A stretch of DNA of 64,000 nucleotides from the NCBI GenBank assembly GCA_022821685.1, contig JAJEDD010000032.1, forward strand, positions 23,679-87,678, given 5' to 3'. Position 1 is the stretch's first letter. The number at the start of each line of letters is the position of its first letter. Positions 8,088 to 15,484 of this stretch are shown one piece after another. The notes below the pieces were generated by a model. The model did not search any database, was not told the origin of the DNA, and saw only the letters and a program-made list of their open reading frames with translations. The position numbers and the translations under genes are program-made. Source of the stretch: Acidimicrobiia bacterium (lineage in GTDB: Bacteria; Actinomycetota; Acidimicrobiia; Acidimicrobiales; Aldehydirespiratoraceae).

Positions 8088-9497
8088 TCAGCCGTGCAGC
8101 GAGCGGCCGGTCAGCGACAGCACGGTCTCGCCGAACAGTTCGCTCATGGTCGGATGGGGCTGGATCAGGCCGGCCACATCGGCCGCGGTGGCCTCCCAGT
8201 TGACGGCCAGGTAGGCCTGACCCAGCTGCTCGGTCACCCACGGCCCGGCCATATGCACGCCGAGGATGCGACCGCCGGTTCCGTCGGCCTGCTTCTCGGC
8301 CACCACCTTCACCATCCCCTCGGTCTCGCCCAGAATCTGGGCCCGTCCGTTGGCCATGTAGCGGTGGACCGACGTCACCACGTCGAAGCCGGCGTCGACC
8401 GCGCTCTGCTCGGTGTGCCCGGCGAAGGCCACTTCGGGGTGGCTGTAGATGCACCACGGCGTGCCGTGGTAATCGAGCGGGTTGGGGTCCTCGCCGAGGA
8501 TGTCGCGGATGACGAGCATGCCCTCGGCGAAGGCGGTGTGGGCCAGCTGCGGGCTGTCGACCACATCGCCCACCGCCCAGACGCCCGGCGCAGCAGTGCG
8601 GCCCCGGTCGTCGACGGCCACGAAGCCGCGTCCGTCCAACTCGACGCCGACGGCTTCGAGTCCCAGGCCCTCGGTGCGAGGCCGCCGGCCGACGGCCACC
8701 ACCACCATCTCCACGTCGACTTGCTTGCCCTCCCCGAACGACACGACAGTGCCGGAGCGGTGGGGGCGGGGCTCGTGGCCGTGCACCGTCACGCCGGTGT
8801 GGACCTCGATGCCCCGCTTGCGGAACGAGCGCCGGACAGTCTTGGCCACCTCGGCGTCGCAGCCGGCGAGAATGTTGGGCAGGGCCTCTAAGACGGTGAC
8901 TTTGGTGCCCAAGTCGCCCATCATCGACGCGAACTCGCAGCCGATGGCGCCGCCGCCGATCACCGCGGCATCCGCGGGCAGGCGGCTGATCGAGAACAGC
9001 TCGTCGGAGGTGACCACCAGTTCGCCGTCCACGTCGAAGCCGGCGATGGTCCGGGGCACGGATCCCGAGGCCACGATGATTGAGGTGGCTGTGAGCGTCT
9101 GCGTCGACCCGTCGTCGGCCACAACCTCCACCGTGCCGGAGGCGGCGAGCAAGCCCGTGCCGGAGAGGACGGTCACCTTGCGCTGCCCCAGCACCGATGA
9201 CAGCCCGGCCATCATCTTGTCGATCACCTGCTGCTTGCGCTCGAGCACCGCCGACCAGTCGAGGCTGGGCTCGCCCGCGTCCACCCCGAAGGTGGCCGCC
9301 CTCGACACAGTGCGGTACACCGAGGCCGCCTCCAGCAGTTCCTTGGCCGGGATGCAGCCGACGTGGAGGCAGGTGCCGCCGACCTTGTGCTTCTCCACCA
9401 CGGCCACGTCGAGGCCGGCACTGGCGCCGTAGAGGGCCGCGGCGTAGCCGCCCGGGCCGCCGCCGACCACCACCACGTCGTGGGCTGAGTCGCTCAC
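8088..9497 (-). CDS. lpd: dihydrolipoyl dehydrogenase (E3)
   Basis: A 469-residue flavoprotein disulfide reductase. It has the FAD-binding GGGPGGYAAA at residues 12-21, the redox-active disulfide Cys43 and Cys48 in GGTCLHVGCIP, an NAD-binding glycine motif (IGGGAIGCEFAS) in the middle, and the C-terminal catalytic His-Glu pair in HPTMSELFGE. It reoxidises dihydrolipoyl groups of E2 and transfers the electrons to NAD+. It is the first gene of a lpd-E2-lipBA-M24 run on the minus strand, with a 122 bp gap before the E2 gene. Confidence 0.95.
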   Translation of the reverse strand: MSDSAHDVVVVGGGPGGYAAALYGASAGLDVAVVEKHKVGGTCLHVGCIPAKELLEAASVYRTVSRAATFGVDAGEPSLDWSAVLERKQQVIDKMMAGLSSVLGQRKVTVLSGTGLLAASGTVEVVADDGSTQTLTATSIIVASGSVPRTIAGFDVDGELVVTSDELFSISRLPADAAVIGGGAIGCEFASMMGDLGTKVTVLEALPNILAGCDAEVAKTVRRSFRKRGIEVHTGVTVHGHEPRPHRSGTVVSFGEGKQVDVEMVVVAVGRRPRTEGLGLEAVGVELDGRGFVAVDDRGRTAAPGVWAVGDVVDSPQLAHTAFAEGMLVIRDILGEDPNPLDYHGTPWCIYSHPEVAFAGHTEQSAVDAGFDVVTSVHRYMANGRAQILGETEGMVKVVAEKQADGTGGRILGVHMAGPWVTEQLGQAYLAVNWEATAADVAGLIQPHPTMSELFGETVLSLTGRSLHG

Positions 9498-9534
9498 ACG
9501 GCCTCCCCGATCACGGCGCGACCCTACCGGCTCC

Positions 9535-9644
9535 CGCCGTGTTCAGAACCGGCCCCACAGGGGCTTGGACGCGGTTGCCTTGACCCGCTGATCGACGCAC
9601 CTGAGCCCGCCGTGTTCAGAACCGGCCCCACAGGACTTGGACGG
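9535..9644. repeat. direct repeat of about 35 bp duplicating a gene tail
   Basis: The stretches at about 9535-9569 and 9608-9642 are near-identical in the same orientation and share the core GTTCAGAACCGGCCCCACAG. The inner copy contains the last codons and stop of the micro-protein gene at 9616. The outer copy is a non-coding duplicate of that gene tail. Other gene-end duplications of this kind occur at 34612-34731, 42437-42610 and 54083-54170. Confidence 0.8.
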
Positions 9645-9708
9645 TGAAGGCCACCAGGATGGCGAGACCGCACAACAGCGCGGCCAATATCAGCCAGCGG
9701 GTGCTCAC
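9616..9708 (-). CDS. 30-residue hydrophobic micro-protein coupled to LapA-like gene
   Basis: A short frame begins with a GTG at 9708 that overlaps the TGA of the LapA-like gene as GTGA, the arrangement this genome uses for coupled genes. The product starts VSTRWLILAALL and is essentially one transmembrane helix (about residues 5-25) with a short basic C-terminus. It is too small for a family call. The overlap, uninterrupted hydrophobicity and conserved stop context support it being translated. It could also be a decayed tail, since its 3' end is duplicated just downstream. Confidence 0.45.
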   Translation of the reverse strand: MSTRWLILAALLCGLAILVAFTVQVLWGRF

Positions 9709-10001
9709 GATCGGTGCCGGCGGCGACGTCGGTGGCCGACCACCCAGCCGATGATCTCGCTCAGCAGCGCGCCCAATACCGCCGACACCACGATCACCAC
9801 CCACAGCGGGCCGTCCACTTCGATGAACAGCCAGGAGACGGGCACCTCGCTGCCGTTTTGGACCACGAATGCGATCAAGGCGGCCACGACCAGCAGCGCC
9901 AACACGACACCGGGTCGGATCTTCAGCTTCCGGCGGGTCTTCGGGCTGGCGTCATGGCCGACTTCGGGCTGGGGGACTGGGGGTGTCAGATCGTCTTGCA
10001 C
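9705..10001 (-). CDS. LapA-domain (DUF1049-type) small membrane protein
   Basis: A 98-residue protein with a charged N-terminal tail, two transmembrane helices (about residues 31-48 and 65-87) separated by the family-like segment VVQNGSEVPVSWLFIEVDGP, and a His/Arg-rich C-terminus. This is the layout of the LapA/YciM-partner family of inner-membrane proteins. Its exact role in actinobacteria is not known to me. It is followed by the overlapping micro-protein gene at 9616 and stands divergent from the epimerase gene at 10094. Confidence 0.75.
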   Translation of the reverse strand: MQDDLTPPVPQPEVGHDASPKTRRKLKIRPGVVLALLVVAALIAFVVQNGSEVPVSWLFIEVDGPLWVVIVVSAVLGALLSEIIGWVVGHRRRRRHRS

Positions 10002-10093
10002 GTCTCCTGCTTCCGGTTGATGGTTGTACGGGGATGCGAACAGCGATGGTAGACCAAGAACATGCGCGTATTGATTCCAAGCGTCTCACGGCA

Positions 10094-11038
10094 ATGCGGG
10101 TAGCGGTTACCGGCGCCAGCGGACTGATCGGGCGCGCCCTGCTGGACCGTCTGGCGTCCGATGGGCATCAGACGCTGCGGGTGGCCCGGGGCCGAGCAAA
10201 TGGACCGACGCTCGACCGAGAGGCCAGCAGCGGGCCCGGCGAGCAGGGGCCGGTCGTGAGCTGGGATCCCGCCGCGAACCGGATCGACAGCGAGGCATTG
10301 GAAGGCATCGACGCGGTGGTGCACCTGGCCGGCGAGCCGATCGCGGCCCGGCGCTGGTCGCCCGCCCAGAAGCAGCGGATCGCCGACAGCCGGACGCGGG
10401 GCACCGCCCTGCTGGCCGGCGCGCTGGCCCGGCTCGACGCGCCGCCGGGGGTGCTGGTGTCTTCGTCGGCCATCGGCTTCTACGGCGACCGGGGCGACGA
10501 GCGCCTCGACGAGTCGTCCACCGGCGGGACCGGCTTCCTGGCCGACGTGTGCCGAGCTTGGGAGGCGGCCGCCGACCCGGCCCGCGCCGCCGGCATCCGG
10601 GTGGCCCATCCCCGCACCGGCGTGGTGCTTAGCGGATCGGGGGGCGCACTGGGCGAGATGCTCCCCTTCTTCCGGCTGGGCCTCGGAGGCCGGATCGGCG
10701 GCGGCCGCCAATGGGTGAGCTGGATCACCCTGCACGACGAGGTCGAGGCCCTGCTGTGGCTGCTGACCGCCGACGTGGAGGGGCCGGTGAACCTCACCGC
10801 CCCCAAGCCGGTCACCAACCGCGAGCTGACCGCGGCGCTGGGGACGGCCCTGCGCCGGCCCACCCTGCTGCCCACCCCCAAGCCCGCGCTGTGGGCCCGG
10901 CTGGGCCGCGAGCTCACCGAGGCGCTGCTCTACAGCAGCACCCGGGCCGAGCCCGCCCTGCTAGTGCGCCGCGGCTTCGATTTCGCCCACCCCGACATCG
11001 CCGCCGCCCTCGCCGCAGTACTGGCCGAACACGGTTAG
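10094..11038 (+). CDS. TIGR01777-type NAD(P)-dependent epimerase (SDR39U1 family)
   Basis: A 314-residue extended short-chain dehydrogenase. The N-terminus MRVAVTGASGLIGRALL is the Rossmann nucleotide-binding motif, followed by DAVVHLAGEPIAARRW and SSSAIGFYGDRGDE, both typical of the SulA/YfcH-like TIGR01777 family. The C-terminal part has VNLTAPKPVTNRELT, also characteristic. Substrates of this family are unknown. I chose the ATG at 10094 because it places the Rossmann motif at residue 2; the upstream in-frame sequence is not conserved-looking. Its last 4 bp overlap the convergent rnhA gene. Confidence 0.88.
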   Translation: MRVAVTGASGLIGRALLDRLASDGHQTLRVARGRANGPTLDREASSGPGEQGPVVSWDPAANRIDSEALEGIDAVVHLAGEPIAARRWSPAQKQRIADSRTRGTALLAGALARLDAPPGVLVSSSAIGFYGDRGDERLDESSTGGTGFLADVCRAWEAAADPARAAGIRVAHPRTGVVLSGSGGALGEMLPFFRLGLGGRIGGGRQWVSWITLHDEVEALLWLLTADVEGPVNLTAPKPVTNRELTAALGTALRRPTLLPTPKPALWARLGRELTEALLYSSTRAEPALLVRRGFDFAHPDIAAALAAVLAEHG

Positions 11039-11484
11039 GGGCCGCGGCGCGAGCGCTGATCGGCGGCTGCTCCTGAGGCCAGCTGGTCGACGATCTCGTT
11101 CCATTCGTCGCCGGAGTGGCCCTTCACCCAGCGGAACGAGATCTCGCCGGGCCGGGAGCAATACAGCTCGATCAGCGGCTCCCACAGGTTGCGGTTGGCC
11201 ACCGGCTTGCGGTTGGCGTTGCGCCAGTTCCGCCGCTGCCAGCCCTCGTACCACTTGTCGCGGAAGCAGTTGACCACGTAGGTCGAGTCCGACACCACCT
11301 CCACCGGCCCCTCCAGCTCCCGCAGGGCCTCCAGCGCCGCCTGAAGCTCCATCCGCTGGTTGGTGGTGTGCGGATCGGCGCCGCAGGCCCAGGCGCCGCC
11401 GGGCACCGCCCAAGCCCAGCCGCCGGGACCGGGGTTGCCCAGGCAGGCGCCGTCGGTGTACACGACCGTTGTCTCGCTGGGCAC
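11035..11484 (-). CDS. rnhA: ribonuclease HI
   Basis: About 149 residues with the full RNase HI fold. VVYTDGACLGNPGPGGW carries the first catalytic Asp, RMELQAAL the Glu, VVSDSTYVVN the second Asp, and KGHSGDEWNEIVDQLA the catalytic His and last Asp. It removes the RNA strand of RNA-DNA hybrids, for example primers and R-loops. Two GTG starts are possible, at 11502 and 11484. I prefer 11484 because it gives the usual short lead before the first strand. It is divergent from aceE and overlaps the epimerase gene tail. Confidence 0.88.
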   Translation of the reverse strand: MPSETTVVYTDGACLGNPGPGGWAWAVPGGAWACGADPHTTNQRMELQAALEALRELEGPVEVVSDSTYVVNCFRDKWYEGWQRRNWRNANRKPVANRNLWEPLIELYCSRPGEISFRWVKGHSGDEWNEIVDQLASGAAADQRSRRGP

Positions 11485-11547
11485 GCCCCGATAGTCGCGC
11501 ACCGGCGCGCCCCGATCGCGAATCCACCCCCGCCGTCATCGGCCAAG

Positions 11548-11579
11548 AGGCCGAGCGGGTCGATCTATCCGCTTGGCCT
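11548..11579. repeat. inverted repeat between rnhA and aceE
   Basis: An 11-bp arm at 11548-11558 pairs with 11569-11579 (one G-T pair) around a 10-base loop. It carries the same GGCCGAG/CTCGGCC-like core as the end of the dispersed element, so it may be a remnant of it. It lies in the divergent promoter region of aceE and rnhA, about 17 bp before the aceE start. A role as operator or attenuator is possible but untested. Confidence 0.55.
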
Positions 11580-11595
11580 CATACGCTTGTTGGCG

Positions 11596-14328
11596 GTGGC
11601 CGACAACTTTCTGCGTCAACTCCCCGACATCGACCCGGCCGAGACCCAGGAGTGGATCGACTCGCTCGACGCCATCATCGCGGCCGGCGGGCGGGAGCGG
11701 GCCCGCTACATCGTGGCCAAGCTCCTCGAGCGCTCCAACGAGCAGCAGGTGGGGGTGCCGCCCACCACCAGCACCCCCTACATCAACACCATCCCCGCCT
11801 CCGAGCAGCCCTTCTTCCCCGGCGACGAGCAGGTCGAGCGCCGCATCCGCCGCTTCGTCCGCTGGAACGCGGCGGCCATGGTGATCCGGGCCAACAAGAT
11901 CGCCGACGGCATCGGCGGCCACCTGTCCACCTTCGCCTCCTCGGCCTCGTTGTACGAGGTCGGGTTCAACCACTTCTTCAAGGGCAAGGACGACGGCCTT
12001 GTCGGCGACCACGTCTACTTCCAGGGCCACGCCGCTCCCGGCGTGTACGCCCGGGCCTACCTGGAGGGACGGCTCAGCGAGCGGGAACTCGACAACTTCC
12101 GGATCGAGGTGGGCGGCAACGGGCTGTCGGGCTATCCCCACCCCCGGCTCATGCCCGACTTCTGGGAGTACCCGACGGTGTCGATGGGGCTCGGGCCGAT
12201 CAACTCCATCTACCACGCCCGCTTCAACCGCTACATGCACCACCGCCGCATCGACGACACCGCGGCCAGCACGGTGTGGTGCTTTTTGGGCGACGGCGAG
12301 TGTGACGAGCCCGAGACGCTGGGCGCCATCTCACTGGCCGGGCGCAGCGGCCTCGACAATCTCAAGTGGGTGATCAACTGCAACCTCCAGCGCCTCGACG
12401 GGCCGGTGCGGGGCAACGGCAAGATCATCCAGGAGCTCGAGGGCGTGTTCCGGGGCGCGGGCTGGAACGTGATCAAGGTGATCTGGGGCACCAAGTGGGA
12501 CGAGCTGCTGATGCGCGACACCGACGGGGCCCTGCTCAACAAGATGGCCACCACCGTCGACGGCGAATACCAGCGCTACGCGGTGGAGACCGGCGACTAC
12601 ATCCGCGAGCACTTCTTCGGCCCCGACCCCCGCCTGCGCAAGCTGGTCGAGCACCTCGGCGACGAGGAGCTGCGAGTCCTGCCCCGGGGCGGCCACGACT
12701 ACCAGAAGGTGTACGCCGCCTTCAAGGCCGCCACCGAGGTCACCGGCCAGCCCACCGTCATCCTGGCCAAGACCATCAAGGGCTGGACCCTCGGCGAGGG
12801 CTTCGAGGGCCGCAACGCCACCCACCAGATCAAGAAGATGTCCACTTCGCAGCTGATGGGGCTGCGGGCCCGGCTGCACATGGAGGCCGAGATCGACGAG
12901 GCCGACTTGGCCGACGGGATCCCGCCCTACTACCGGCCGTCGGCCGACTCGCCGGAGATCCGCTACATGATGGACCGCCGCCGCGCCCTCGACGGCGCGG
13001 TGCCCCGCCGGGTGGTGAGGGACCGCCGCCCGGTGGCGCTGCCCGCCGACGGCCCCTTCCTAGACATGGGCAAAGGCTCGGGCGGGCGCGCGGTGTCGAC
13101 CACCATGGCGTTCACCGCGCTGCTGCGAGACCTGCTGCGCGACCAGCACTTCGGCCGGCGGGTGGTGCCGATCGTGCCCGACGAGGCCCGCACCTTCGGC
13201 ATGGACTCGCTGTTCAGGGAGTTCCGCATCTACGCGCCCCACGGCCAGCTCTACGAGCCGGTCGACCACGACCTGCTGCTGAGCTACAGCGAGTCGACCG
13301 ACGGCCAGATCCTCGAGGAGGGCATCACCGAGTGCGGCTCGCTGGCCAGCTGGCTGGCCGCGGCCACCTCCTACGCCAACCTCGGCGTGCCCATGGTGCC
13401 GTTCTACGCCTTCTACTCGATGTTCGGCTTCCAGCGGGTGGGCGACTCGATCTGGGCCGCGGCCGACGCACGGGCCCGGGGATTCCTCATCGGCGCCACC
13501 GCGGGGCGCACCACCCTGCCGGGCGAGGGTCTCCAGCACCAGGACGGCCACAGCCATGTGCTGGCGTCGACGGTGCCGGCGTGCGAGGCCTACGACCCGG
13601 CCTTCGCCTACGAGTTGGGGGCCATCGTCGATGAGGGACTGCACCGGATGTACCCGCCCGAGGCCGCCGCCGGCGACGACGTCTTCTACTACATCACCGT
13701 CTACAACGAGAACTACGAGCAGCCGTCGCGGCCCGACCATGTGACCGGCGCCGACGTCTGCAGCGGCCTCTACAAGTTCGACGACGGGCCGGGCGGACGG
13801 AGGCGCTGTGCCACCATCTTGTTCTCGGGCGCCTCGGTGGGCGCGGCCCGCGGGGCCCAGGCGCTGCTGGCCGAGCATCACGACACGTCGGCCGAGCTGT
13901 GGAGCGCCACCTCCTACCAGCAGCTGCGACGCGAGGCTCTCGACGTGGAGCGCCGCAACCGGCTGCACCCCGGATCGGAGCCCGAGGTGCCGCTGGTCAC
14001 CCGCAAGCTGAGCGACTCCGACGGGCCGCTCGTGGCGGTGACCGACTACATGACCCTGGTCCCCGACCAGATCGCCCGCTTCACCCCGAGGCCGCTGCAC
14101 GTGCTCGGCACCGACGGGTTCGGCCGCTCCGACACCCGAGAGGCGCTGCGGGGGTTCTTCGAGGTCGACGCAGCCCACATCACGGTGGCGGTGCTGTCGG
14201 CGCTGACGGCGACGGGAGAGGCGTCGCCCGACGAGGTGGCCGCCGCCATGGACCGCTACGGCATCGAGGCCGACGGCGACAACCCCGGCCACCCCGACAC
14301 CGGCGCCCGGCTATCGTCACCGGCGTGA
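11596..14328 (+). CDS. aceE: pyruvate dehydrogenase E1 component, homodimeric type
   Basis: A 910-residue thiamine-diphosphate enzyme of the single-chain E1 family (usually about 890-930 residues). The early segment TPYINTIP, the cofactor-binding GDGECDEPETLGA...NCNLQRLDGP, the FYSMFGFQRVGD segment in the second domain, and GLQHQDGHSH near residue 650 are all family signatures. It decarboxylates pyruvate and acetylates lipoyl groups on E2. The start is the GTG at 11596, giving the conserved ADNFLRQLPDIDP N-terminus. The long in-frame extension upstream is antisense to rnhA and non-coding. The gene ends in a GTGA overlap with the HhH-GPD gene, heading an operon with two selenoprotein genes. 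Confidence 0.94.
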   Translation: MADNFLRQLPDIDPAETQEWIDSLDAIIAAGGRERARYIVAKLLERSNEQQVGVPPTTSTPYINTIPASEQPFFPGDEQVERRIRRFVRWNAAAMVIRANKIADGIGGHLSTFASSASLYEVGFNHFFKGKDDGLVGDHVYFQGHAAPGVYARAYLEGRLSERELDNFRIEVGGNGLSGYPHPRLMPDFWEYPTVSMGLGPINSIYHARFNRYMHHRRIDDTAASTVWCFLGDGECDEPETLGAISLAGRSGLDNLKWVINCNLQRLDGPVRGNGKIIQELEGVFRGAGWNVIKVIWGTKWDELLMRDTDGALLNKMATTVDGEYQRYAVETGDYIREHFFGPDPRLRKLVEHLGDEELRVLPRGGHDYQKVYAAFKAATEVTGQPTVILAKTIKGWTLGEGFEGRNATHQIKKMSTSQLMGLRARLHMEAEIDEADLADGIPPYYRPSADSPEIRYMMDRRRALDGAVPRRVVRDRRPVALPADGPFLDMGKGSGGRAVSTTMAFTALLRDLLRDQHFGRRVVPIVPDEARTFGMDSLFREFRIYAPHGQLYEPVDHDLLLSYSESTDGQILEEGITECGSLASWLAAATSYANLGVPMVPFYAFYSMFGFQRVGDSIWAAADARARGFLIGATAGRTTLPGEGLQHQDGHSHVLASTVPACEAYDPAFAYELGAIVDEGLHRMYPPEAAAGDDVFYYITVYNENYEQPSRPDHVTGADVCSGLYKFDDGPGGRRRCATILFSGASVGAARGAQALLAEHHDTSAELWSATSYQQLRREALDVERRNRLHPGSEPEVPLVTRKLSDSDGPLVAVTDYMTLVPDQIARFTPRPLHVLGTDGFGRSDTREALRGFFEVDAAHITVAVLSALTATGEASPDEVAAAMDRYGIEADGDNPGHPDTGARLSSPA

Positions 14329-14933
14329 ATCAGGCGAGTCGAACGCGGCTAGCGGTGGCGGGCACTCTGGCGGTCACCGGCGACGAGGCCGCCGACCGCC
14401 TGGTGAACACCGACCCGCTGGCGCTGCTGCTGGGGATGCAGCTCGACCAGCAGATCCCTATGGAGTGGGCCTTCATGGGGCCGTTGCGGCTGTCGGAGCG
14501 GCTCGGCGGCGCCTTGGACGCCCACGACATCGCCGAGCACGATCCCGACGCCTTCGCCGAGGTGGTGGGAACCAAGCCGGCGCTGCACCGGTTCCCGAGT
14601 TCCATGGCCAAGCGGATGCAGGCCCTGTGCCGCCATGTGGCCGACCGCTACGACGGCGACGCGGCCGCGCTCTGGTCCGGCGCCGCCACCGGCGAGGAGC
14701 TCTTCGGACGGCTGCGGGACCTGCCCGGCTACGGCGACGAGAAGGCCCGCATCCTGACCGCGGTCCTGGCCAAGCGCTTCGACGTGCGGCCCCAGGGCTG
14801 GGAGGCCCAGGCCGGCGCCTTCGCCGACCGCGAGCCCCGCTCGGTGGCCGACATCGACGGCCCGGAGGCGCTGGTGCGGGTGCGGGCCTGGAAGAAACAG
14901 CAGAAGGCCCGCGGCAAGAGGAAGGACGAATGA
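14325..14933 (+). CDS. HhH-GPD-type base excision repair-like protein
   Basis: A 202-residue protein of the helix-hairpin-helix glycosylase superfamily, in the compact actinobacterial form. It has LLGMQLDQQIPMEWAF near the N-terminus and the hairpin LRDLPGYGDEKARIL in the middle. No iron-sulfur cysteine cluster is present, unlike EndoIII/MutY, and I cannot point with confidence to a catalytic Lys/Asp pair. The start is GTG overlapping the aceE stop (GTGA), and the end overlaps the next gene as ATGA, so translation is coupled on both sides. The C-terminal tail is Lys/Arg-rich. Confidence 0.8.
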   Translation: MNQASRTRLAVAGTLAVTGDEAADRLVNTDPLALLLGMQLDQQIPMEWAFMGPLRLSERLGGALDAHDIAEHDPDAFAEVVGTKPALHRFPSSMAKRMQALCRHVADRYDGDAAALWSGAATGEELFGRLRDLPGYGDEKARILTAVLAKRFDVRPQGWEAQAGAFADREPRSVADIDGPEALVRVRAWKKQQKARGKRKDE

Positions 14934-15481
14934 GGGGCCGCCTCCTTGCTTGGGCTGCGGCGGTTGCCCTGGTGGCCGCCGCCTGCGGCTCCGACGACGC
15001 CGCGACGGTTGCCGAACCGATCGCCGCCGAGCCCGGCGTCGCCGCCTCCGATGCCCCTGCCGCCGCGGCCGGAGACATGCCCGACCTCGACATGGTCAGC
15101 GTGTACACGGGCGAGACCGTCAATCTCCAGTCGCTGGTGAGCGGCGAAACACCAACCCTGCTCTGGTTCTGGGCGCCCCATTGACCGACCTGCCGGAGAG
15201 AGGCTCCGGCTCTTGAGCAGTTCGCTCAAGACAACGCCGACAGGGTGACGGTGGTGGGCATCGGCGCCCAGGACGACTTCGCCTACGCGGAGCGATTCGT
15301 GGACCAGACCGGAACCACCTTCCCGATGCTGTGGAGCGACTCCAACCAGTCGTGGCGCCACTTCGACGTGGGCAGAAACTCGAGCGTGCGGCTGCTCGAC
15401 CGCGACGGCAACCTGGCCGACGACAGCCCCGGCAGCTTCAACCCCTCCAGCCTCAACGACCAGCTCGCGGCGGTGACCTGA
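14930..15481 (+). CDS. thioredoxin-like lipoprotein with selenocysteine (in-frame UGA)
   Basis: The frame is open from the ATG at 14930 (ATGA overlap with the gene before) to TGA at 15479-15481, apart from one TGA at 15182-15184. Read through, the product has 183 residues: a signal peptide with lipobox (LVAAAC, Cys about 20), a short Ala-rich linker and a TlpA/redoxin fold. The internal TGA falls exactly at the first redox cysteine: FWAPH, then U85, PTC (Cys88), RREAP. Thioredoxin-like proteins normally read WAPxCPxC here. Downstream sequence is coding-like (VVGIGAQDDFAYAERF) and homologous to the same part of the next gene. A GC-rich hairpin follows the UGA. I infer a U-x-x-C extracytoplasmic thiol-disulfide oxidoreductase. 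A premature stop is the alternative. Confidence 0.85.
15192..15210 (+). promoter_or_regulatory. putative bacterial SECIS hairpin, copy 1
   Basis: Seven perfect G/C-rich base pairs (15192-15198 with 15204-15210) enclose the 5-base loop AGAGG, with a G at loop position 2. The loop starts 15 bases after the UGA at 15182-15184. An outer CUGC/GCAG pairing (15190-15193 with 15217-15220) is also possible. Bacterial SECIS elements lie immediately after the Sec UGA and usually carry a G in the first two loop bases, which fits. Confidence 0.7.
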
Positions 15482-15484
15482 GCT

